From the NCBI GenBank assembly GCA_026214975.1, contig CM047810.1, positions 95,620,316 through 95,684,315 on the forward strand: a DNA stretch of 64,000 nt, given 5' to 3'. Below the pieces are notes generated by a model, which was not told the origin of the DNA, searched no databases, and worked only from the letters and a program-made list of their open reading frames with translations. Positions 56,815-64,000 of the stretch are shown one piece after another (the stretch's first letter is position 1; each line of letters starts with the position of its first letter). Source of the stretch: Gentiana macrophylla (Eukaryota; Streptophyta; Magnoliopsida; Gentianales; Gentianaceae). The position numbers and the translations under genes are program-made.

Positions 56815-57735
56815 TGGATAGGTAAATGTGCAACATATTTGATCAACTGATAATCTAGCAGATTTATTTACCAAAACATTGTGGATTGCGACATTTGAAA
56901 GACTAGTGAACATTATTGGGATACGAAGCTTGAAAGATCTTAATTGATGCTTGGTTGAGGGGAGTAAATCAAACAAACATAAATATGTACTCTTTTTCCT
57001 TAATTAATTTTTTCCCACTAGATTTTTCTTAGTGATGTTTTAATGAAGCATATCATACATGTTGGTTGTTGAATAATGTATATCCAAGGGGTGTGTTAGG
57101 TAAAAATATAAAATTATGGTTATCAATGTGCAACATATTCGATCAACTGATAATCTAGCAGATTTATTTACCAAGACATTGCCGATTGCGACATTTGAAA
57201 GACTAGTGAACATTATTGGGATACGAAGCTTGAAAGACCTTAATTGATGCTTGGTTGAGGGGAGTAATTCAAACAGACATAAATATGTACTTTTTTTCCT
57301 TAAGTAATTTTTTTCCACTGGATTTTTCTTAGTGAGGTTTTAACGAGGCATATCATATATGTTGGTTGTTGAATAATGTATATCCAATGGGGAGTATTAG
57401 GTAAAAAGATAAAATTATGGTTATCAATGTGCAACATATTCGATCAATTGATAATCTAGAAGATTTATTTACCAAGATATTGCCGACTGCGACATTTGAA
57501 AAACTAGTGAACATTATTGGGATACGAAGCTTGAAAGACCTTGATTGATGCCTAGTTGAGGGGAGTAAATCAAACAAACATAAATATGTACTCTTTTTTC
57601 TCAATTATTTTTTTTCCACTGGATTTTTCTTAGTAAGGTTTTAACGAGACATATCATATATGTTGGTTGTTGAATAACGTATTTCCAAGGGGAGTGTTAG
57701 GTAATAAGATAAAATAATGGTTATCCAATATTCAA
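56815..57735 (+). repeat. Tandem array, three 300-bp units of copia RNase H end plus LTR start
   Basis: GCGACATTTGAAA anchors lie at 56888, 57188 and 57489 (steps 300, 301). Each unit reads STDNLADLFTKTLP (or a variant), FERLVNIIGIRSLKDLN, a stop, a polypurine-like CCAAGGGGAG and LTR start TGTTAGGTAA...TTATGGTTATC, then jumps back to the RNase H sequence. Units 1 and 2 differ little; unit 3 has more changes. Confidence 0.88.
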
Positions 57736-57767
57736 TTTGATTTATATAGATTTTTCTGATTTATTTA
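57695..57767 (+). repeat. Copia LTR, first part (split by solo LTR)
   Basis: It starts TGTTAGGTAATAAGATA after the purine tract of the third array unit. The ATTTA at its end is the target duplication; it continues at 59880. Confidence 0.6.
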
Positions 57768-59879
57768 TGTAATATCCCGACTTTTCGAATAAGGGCATAT
57801 GTGTCTTTATACGGAAAACGGGGTATTATATTTAATTTATGGTATTAAGAATAAAAGGAAAAGAAAAGAAAAGTTTTTTTTGGAATAAAAAAAGGAATTT
57901 AAAGGGAGTCTTTTTGCGATTTATGGAATAATGGTAATTAAATAGAGTTAGTGGCTGGAGGTTTCTTTTGGGGGAAATAACTTCCCATTAAGAGAGGAAG
58001 TTGCTAGAAAACCAGAAGAGCTGGCTTTATTCAAACTTGAGAGGAGAAGAGAAACTGGAAAGCAAGATGAGAGTTCTTACAGTTCTTTATCAGATTTTCA
58101 ACGGTTTATAGATCAAAGTAGAGCAATGGAATCGTGAAAGGGCAAGGATCGTGCGGATACAAAACATTTCAAGTTTAGCAAGGTTTTGGAGAAGTGTCGT
58201 TGCAGTCTTTCTCGTAGTTCTTGCTTTGGAATTTGCTTTAATAATGTAAGAGGCTCTTTCTAATGTATAATTATAGTTTTGTGATGCTAAGGTTGAGTTT
58301 TGAGTATGATTTATGGTGAGAAATCATACTTAGGTGTTGTTGTTGTGATATGATATGTTATAACATGTTTAGTACATGTTTTACTGCTGTTTTGTTGAGT
58401 ATTTTGGTGTTAAACATGTTGGGAATGAGTTACAAATCGAAAAGGGTGTAGAAAACATGTCTATGGAGTTTTGTGCGCTCAGTGTGCGCACATTGACTAG
58501 CAATGTGCACACATTGCTGAGGCAGAATGCTGTCGTAGTTGGACAGGATCTGGAATGTGCGCACATTCCCCTGGAATGTACACACACTGGCTGGGCTGAA
58601 TGTCTTTTGTTGCCCAATGTGCACACATTATCTGGAATGTGCACACATTGCCCCTGTTTTGGGAAAAAAAATGTTTTAAGCTATGGTATGAGTCTTAAAT
58701 GTTGTTTCATGATCTAATAACATTAATTAAACATGAACAAGCCTCGATTAAGCTTCTGATGCATTTAGTTCCGGCACCGGATGTACTCTTCCATAGAGTT
58801 GAAGTTCGGGACCATCGGAAGGGTTTGAATGGTTTGTGCTTTGATGAATTAGTATTCATCAATGTCTGTGTACGTGCTAGGCCTTTTCCGTGTCTAGTGG
58901 TCTAGGAAAGAGTAGTAGAGGTGAGGGAGCTTACTTGAAAATACTTAGGTGGCTAGTTAACAATTAAATAATAAACGTACTTGTGTAGTTAAAAGATTAA
59001 ACATCAATCCATTCTTGGTAAGGCACAAGTTTATATCGCGATGTGTGGGCGTTCAGATAAAGTGGATAACTTCGTAAGTCTTTGGACCCTACGTACGGAG
59101 GAACACCACCCCGTAAGTCCGAGACCCTACGTACAGAGGGACTCCGCCGAGCGTGTACACTATCGGGCTTTCCCCTGTGGATATTGGTGTGATCCGCCAA
59201 TATGTTGCATTAAGATACTTCGTGGTGAGTGAACACCATACGTAGTGCCCTTGAATGATGATGTAACATAGATAAAATAAGTTAGAAACAGTAGTCACAA
59301 CATGTCGATGAGCATGAAGTGAACCCTAGAGTTTGAGTCGGTCTCACAAAGATAAATTAAAAATAGCTAATGAACATTTTGTTGTAAGACTTAATTAAAC
59401 ATTAACTTCTTCCTCTTGCTAAGTACTTTGTACTTACCTCAATTGCATATGTTGTTTTGTGTGCTTTTGGGGTGAAAAGACGAACATGTTAGCCTTGAGC
59501 TCGTTGAGGAGTTCGACAATGATTTGATGACGTTGATGCCATGATGTTGCTTTCTTTTTACCTTTCTATTAAATGTTGTACTAGACTATATTGTACTTTC
59601 ATTTCAAGTTTGTAAGACAAGTGTTGTATCTTTCTTTTGGAACATCGTATGTTGTAAGATTCATATCGTTGTCGTAAGTTACCTTTCTAACTTTAGTATG
59701 TTTGGAGTTTTTATTCTTAGTAGCAATTATAAAGTTTTGCCGAGTCTTTTTAGCTTCCGTTTGCTAAACTCGATACGACGTAGTAGATGCTTACATATAA
59801 TATTGAATTTATTTAATATTATATGTGCCGAGCGTTTTGTTTCCAGATAAGGTTTCGGTATCTGGGAGCGGGCGTTACA
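57768..59879 (+). mobile_element. Solo LTR of a Tekay-like gypsy element (2112 bp)
   Basis: Perfect ATTTA duplications (57763-57767, 59880-59884). The start TGTAATATCCCGAC and end GGGCGTTACA are typical for chromovirus (Tekay/Del) LTRs. No internal coding sequence. Several open frames in it have no family resemblance. Confidence 0.88.
58482..58649. repeat. Six copies of a 14-bp near-palindrome
   Basis: Copies of AATGTG(C)(A/G)CACATT lie at 58482, 58503, 58554, 58575, 58616 and 58636. The copy at 58554 (AATGTGCGCACATT) is a perfect palindrome. The copies come in pairs about 20 bp apart. Confidence 0.85.
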
Positions 59880-60071
59880 ATTTATTTTATTTTATTCACA
59901 TTGTAATATCTACTATAAATATCTCTTACACTTTTTAAATAATACACAACCATTTTTCTTCTTCTTCATACTTTGTCTCGCTATATGTTATTTATTTAGT
60001 TTTATGACAATTTAATCAATTATTTTTAAATTTATGTATTTTTTTAACCGTCACTTTTCAGAATTTGATTT
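59880..60071 (+). repeat. Copia LTR, second part
   Basis: It starts with the ATTTA duplication. CTATAAATATC at about 59920 is a TATA box, followed by a CTTCTTCTTCAT-rich leader. The end is unclear; the Sirevirus LTR begins at 60072. Confidence 0.5.
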
Positions 60072-61814
60072 TGTTGGTCCCTTGGAAAGGCTAACACAAG
60101 TTTAGAGGGGGGGGGGGGTGAATAAACTTGTCACCAAAAACTAATCTCGAAGCCGAAAAGTCCGGGAATCGAAGTTTCTCTGAAACTTAAATCGATCTTC
60201 GCTTTGTTCTCGTCCCTTTAACTTGTAGCGGAGTTCGAGTTAGCTTAATCGAATATAAGTTATTACTAACTTATATTTAGTCTCGTTAATCGGCAAATGG
60301 ATAAAACTAGCCTTTAGTGCAATAGATGTGTAAATAGAAAACTAGACCTTCTATGTATCAGTTAAGTGCTGACTCGATTGTCAGTGTTTCTTTGAGAGAT
60401 AATGCAATAAATAAAACAAACACAGATGCATAAAGTAAATCAACACAAGATTTGTTTATGGAAGTTCCGGGTGGTGTAATCCCGCACGTCTCTCCCCTTC
60501 TCCTCGTGGGCGTAGGAGGTATCACTAGAATAATGAGATAACCATTACAAAATCCTAGCACTATGACAATCCTTCACGACACCCTAGTTTCACTGCTTCA
60601 CACAAAATGAAGAAAGGTGAGATTGCTCCCTTCACTCGCATTAATCGATCTTTCGGAGGTGGAATTGCTCATTCACCACTCACCACTCACACATACAAAA
60701 CCGCAGATCGCACCAATCGGCTGTAGTAACACCGTATGAAGAGAGGTATAATTGCTCTCTTCAAACTATGCACAGCCAACCCTTTTTCACAAAGGTTAGG
60801 TTTAGAATTAATCAAAGATTAATTCAGTGAGCTGTTTGATTCTTCTGGATCTAACTTGTAGCTCCAAGATGCCTTCATTCCCCCTTGATGGGTTACTGGA
60901 TCTTCCTTTGAAGTTTTCAAGGCAATGTCGTTGGCTCCCCTTTATCTGGATAAATATAATCTGATTTTTATGGATCTGGATTTGGATCTTGAATGTATGC
61001 TTGTAAAGCTCTTTTTCTGATCCTCCTCTCTCTTTTTTCTCGAGTGATTCTCTTGTGTATTTATAGGGGTGATGTGACGGTTACTAGCTCTTGTAGCCGT
61101 TACACTTGTCATTTAGCCAACGTTCATATGTACGATCTTTTGTCGTATTGATAGTTTAAATTCAATCAAGGCCTTAACTCAGTTTTCTACTCTTCTTCAA
61201 AACTGAGTACCTTGTTTACATAATATCTGACTTTAATTCACTAAGTCAGAGTACACCATTCAGTTTCTTCTTTTCCAGGTAGCTGATAATCTTTGTCCTT
61301 AAGATTATTCAGTTTTACATGATCTATAGTTCGCCAGTCACCACAGACTTTGCTCGAATCCCGACTTATAGTCATGACTTAATCACTTCTAACCGAGTTT
61401 GCCACCTCGGTTCTTGATCTTCAGAATCGAGTCAGGTGTCCTCGTTCTTGAGCTTCTAGATAAGCCAACCGAGTCTGTGTCCTCAAATGAACTTATCTTC
61501 TTCATTTTATCATAACCGAGTTTGAACCTCGATTCTTCAAGTGCATATTCAGTTTTCTTGCTATGACTCAGCTTTTCTTGTTGTGACTCAAATTGTTCGC
61601 CTAGTTCCTATTCTATTACAATGCTTGTCTGAAACAACCTATACAAAGTTCGGACTCTAGATAGAACATATACATTTGTCTCTATACCATTTCTTGCTTC
61701 TTCTTTTATTATGCACTATAATGATTGAATTACGACTTCATCATCATGGGTTGTAAGTGATTTGTCTAATTTCGTGATTTAATCATCATCAAAACATAAA
61801 TAATATTTCCAACA
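60072..61814 (-). repeat. Sirevirus-type LTR, minus strand (1743 bp)
   Basis: The minus strand starts TGTTGGAAATATT...GTTTTGATGATGA and ends CTTTCCAAGGGACCAACA, with a CACCCCCCC tract near the end (poly-G at 60107-60118 on plus). The start and end resemble the Sirevirus LTR at 2944-4352, but it is another family. Confidence 0.82.
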
Positions 61815-61935
61815 ATTTCCCCCTTTTTGATGATGTATCATAACCCTCTCTAAAAGCAATAATAAAAGAATAATGCAAGAAATCATAACAAAACATTTTA
61901 AGATAGCAAAATAGAACAGCTGTTCGGTAAAAACA
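61815..61935 (-). other. Sirevirus 3' tail with polypurine tract, truncated
   Basis: The minus strand reads ATCATCAAAAAGGGGGAAAT directly before the LTR. Only about 120 bp of the interior remain before Athila pol sequence begins, so the element is 5'-truncated. Confidence 0.7.
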
Positions 61936-62206
61936 CGTTTTAATATTTATAATACCGTCTTCGGTGTTCCATAATGACCTCCGGTAGGACCGCTATGGCA
62001 TTGTTCTAGGATATCCCATCGATCATGCTCCGGAACACACCTTCGAAGCAATCCGCCTTACTGGACTCGAACAAATAAGGATCTTCCCATACGAGATATT
62101 TAAGATCAGAAAAGAACTTCTTCCTCTCCTGATACGTCATTTCCTCTAAATGTCCACTTGCTAAATAGTTGCGTTTAGTCAACATACCACGGCCTAACCG
62201 TTTCAA
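61936..62206 (-). pseudogene. pol: Athila-like integrase start, truncated
   Basis: The ORF 62206-62006 reads NYLASGHLEEMTYQERKKFF and KYLVWEDPYLF, the Athila region before the zinc domain. In another frame CVPEHDRWDILEQCHSG PTGGHYG continues to about 61960, where it joins the Sirevirus tail. The catalytic core is absent. Confidence 0.75.
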
Positions 62207-62224
62207 GCTTCATCAATTGCTCAC

Positions 62225-62580
62225 CGGAAAATCAATGCCTATATCATTGTGATTCTCTGCACCTCATTTACTAAGCGAGATAAATGATCACCACAATATT
62301 CTCACTACCTTTCTTATCTTTAATCACAAGGTCAAACTCTTGTAAAATCGTAATCCATCGAAGTAACCTTGGTTTGGCATCCTGTTTTGTCCATAAGGTA
62401 GCGTAGGCTGCATGATCGGTCCATACAACAACTTGAGACCCTAGAAGATAACTTCTAAACTTGTCAATGGCAAAAACAACGGCTAAGAATTCCTTCTCGG
62501 TTGTGGTATAATTGCATTGAGCCGGGTTCAAAAGTGCGCTCGCATAATAAATGGGCTCGAACCTTTATCAACTCGTTAAC
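62225..62580 (-). pseudogene. pol: Athila-like RNase H
   Basis: 62531-62271 reads MNPAQCNYTTTEKEFLAVVF, FAIDKFRSYLLGSQVVVWTD and [16 protein letters not shown]. The WTDHAA motif with its Asp is intact, unlike in the Athila at 42870-43290. The link from RT to RNase H (YYASALLNPAQ in this family) is shifted near 62545. Confidence 0.82.
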
Positions 62581-64000
62581 CTAAAGCTGCGCTTTCACGG
62601 CGTAATTAGAGGCATCGCACATCAACTCGAAAGGCTTGGTCCAGTCAGGTGCAACTAAAATAGGGGCACTGATAAGCTTGTCTTTCAGACAATTGAAAGC
62701 TTCCTTGCACTTTGCATCGAACAAGAAATCTACATCATCTTTCAAAAGATTTGATAAAGGCTTGGTGATGGTAGAAAAATCTTTAATGAAACGCTGTAGG
62801 CCAACATGACCTAGAAAACCTCGTACCTCTTTCTTTGCCTTAGGGTACGCCATCCTTTCAATGGCTTCGACCTTAGCCTTATCAACTTGAATACCTGCAC
62901 TGGACACCTTATGTCCCAAAACGATTCCTTCGTCTACTAGAAAATGGCATTTTTCCCAGTTAAGCACCAGATTTTTCTCAACACACCGTTGAAGTACCAT
63001 ATCTAGGTTCTTTAAGATTTCATCAAAGCTATCGCCGTAGATCGAGAAGTCATCCATGAAGACCTCCATGCACCGCTCCACAAGTCCATCAAAATGGCTA
63101 ACATGCACCGTTGAAAAGTCGCGGGTGCGTTGCATAAGCCGAATGGCATCTCTGCGGAACGCAAAAGTACCGAGATGGACATGTAAAAGTTGTCTTCTCT
63201 TGGTCATTAGGATCAATGGCTATCCTGGAAGTAACCGAGTATCCATCGAGGAAGCGGTAATACTTGTGACCACTCGCCTTTCGATAAGTCGTGGTCAATG
63301 AAGGGTAGGGAAAGTGGTCCTTGGCAAGAACCTCGTTAAGTCTCACGATAGTCAATGCAGACTCTATAGCTCGTCACGAGTCGTAAGGCAACTTTCTCCT
63401 TTTTCATTCTTTTCGATTGTGATTCCGCCTTCTTGGCACAACTTGAGTAGGGTGACCCACGCTATCGGCGATTGCATAGATGATGCCCATGTCAAGCCAC
63501 TTTATCACTTCTTTCTTGACAACCTCCTCGCATATGCGGATTCAGCCTTCTCTCAGGGTTGTCTAACCTTTTAGCTCCCTCCTCCGCTCGGATTTTATGC
63601 ATGCATACATCTGGCTGATTCCTCGGATATCACCCACTTGCCATCCGAACGCGAGGATATTCTTTTTTAAGCACTTCTATCACCGTGTGCTTCTTGCTCG
63701 TGGTCGAGTTTCAAGAAATGATCAAAGGCAATTTACCTCCTCCTTAAGAAAGATATACTTAAGGTGTTTGAAGCGGTTTGAGCTCTAAATCGGTGAGGTG
63801 GTTGCTCAATACTAGACTTTAACGGGCCACCTTTCTCCTTATGAGCTTGGAGTGGTTGACTAAAGAATAACTCATCTTCCCGAGGCTCAACCCCGTAAAG
63901 GCTTGGATCAAATCATCCATCGGAATCCTCCGGTCAACACTTGCTTCCTTTTTCTTGTGATCGATCATCTTTCTTAACTCTTCATCTTTAAGATCTTCTC
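62581..64000 (-). pseudogene. pol: Athila-like reverse transcriptase, runs off the window
   Basis: 63216-62581 reads the catalytic MEVFMDDFSIYGDSFDE, NLVLNWEKCHFLVDEGIVLGHKVS and KEVRGFLGHVGLQRFIKDFS. 63355-63098 reads the palm start (KDHFPYPS, YRFLDGYS, TTFTCP). Farther right only fragments are readable (GIIYAIADS at about 63450). Frameshifts at about 63200 and 63360. The lineage call rests on FMDDFS and the WEKCHFLV wording. Confidence 0.85.

Noticed and set aside
58376..58717. 113-residue ORF with Cys/His repeats
   Set aside because: It lies within the Tekay-like solo LTR and is driven by the 14-bp repeat; the opposite strand is open too.

Overview
The window looks like repeat-rich intergenic DNA of a flowering plant, probably a eudicot. 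It is a stack of nested LTR retrotransposons of plant-specific lineages (Ty3/gypsy Tat, Athila and Tekay-like; Ty1/copia Sirevirus and Ale-like) plus one candidate Helitron. I see no ordinary host gene, rRNA, tRNA or CRISPR array. Species cannot be told from the sequence.

Left nest (1-21569). A minus-strand Tat element (Tat-1) fills the left part; its 3' end lies outside the window. Its 376-bp 5' LTR is at 21194-21569. A complete plus-strand Sirevirus (2944-20834, LTRs of about 1.41 kb) sits inside its gag gene. That Sirevirus was hit three times, each hit with a perfect 5-bp target duplication: an internally deleted Athila-like element (10178-13528, ATTTT), a minus-strand copia solo LTR (14582-16309, ACAGC) and a solo LTR within its 3' LTR (19474-20138, CAAGG). 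The Sirevirus keeps degraded gag, protease, integrase, RT and RNase H and an env-like ORF after pol.

Middle (21570-24005). Two diverged LTR-like fragments lie head to head, with a short repeat-rich piece and another LTR-like piece between them.

Right nest (24006-54430). A candidate Helitron (5' TC, 3' hairpin plus CTAG, between A and T) holds a 26.7-kb minus-strand Tat element (Tat-2, 25566-52295, duplication GTTAC). Tat-2 is split in pol by a 13.1-kb plus-strand Athila (35804-48906). The most notable part is between Tat-2's pol and its 3' LTR: two genes on the opposite strand to gag-pol, each with its own TATA box. One has two GT-AG introns whose removal keeps a single frame over about 840 codons. 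A 7 x 84-bp tandem array lies beside them.

Right flank (54431-64000). The second half of the Helitron-split LTR, an Ale-like RNase H and LTR fragment, a 3 x 300-bp tandem array made of a copia RNase H end plus LTR start, a Tekay-like solo LTR (57768-59879, duplication ATTTA), a truncated Sirevirus LTR (minus), and a minus-strand Athila-like pol fragment running off the window.

The order of insertion can be read from the interruptions. Many coding frames carry stops or frameshifts; Tat-1 gag-pro and the Tat-2 antisense gene are the best preserved. Small indels between LTR pairs often fall in GC-rich spots, so some frameshifts may be consensus errors.
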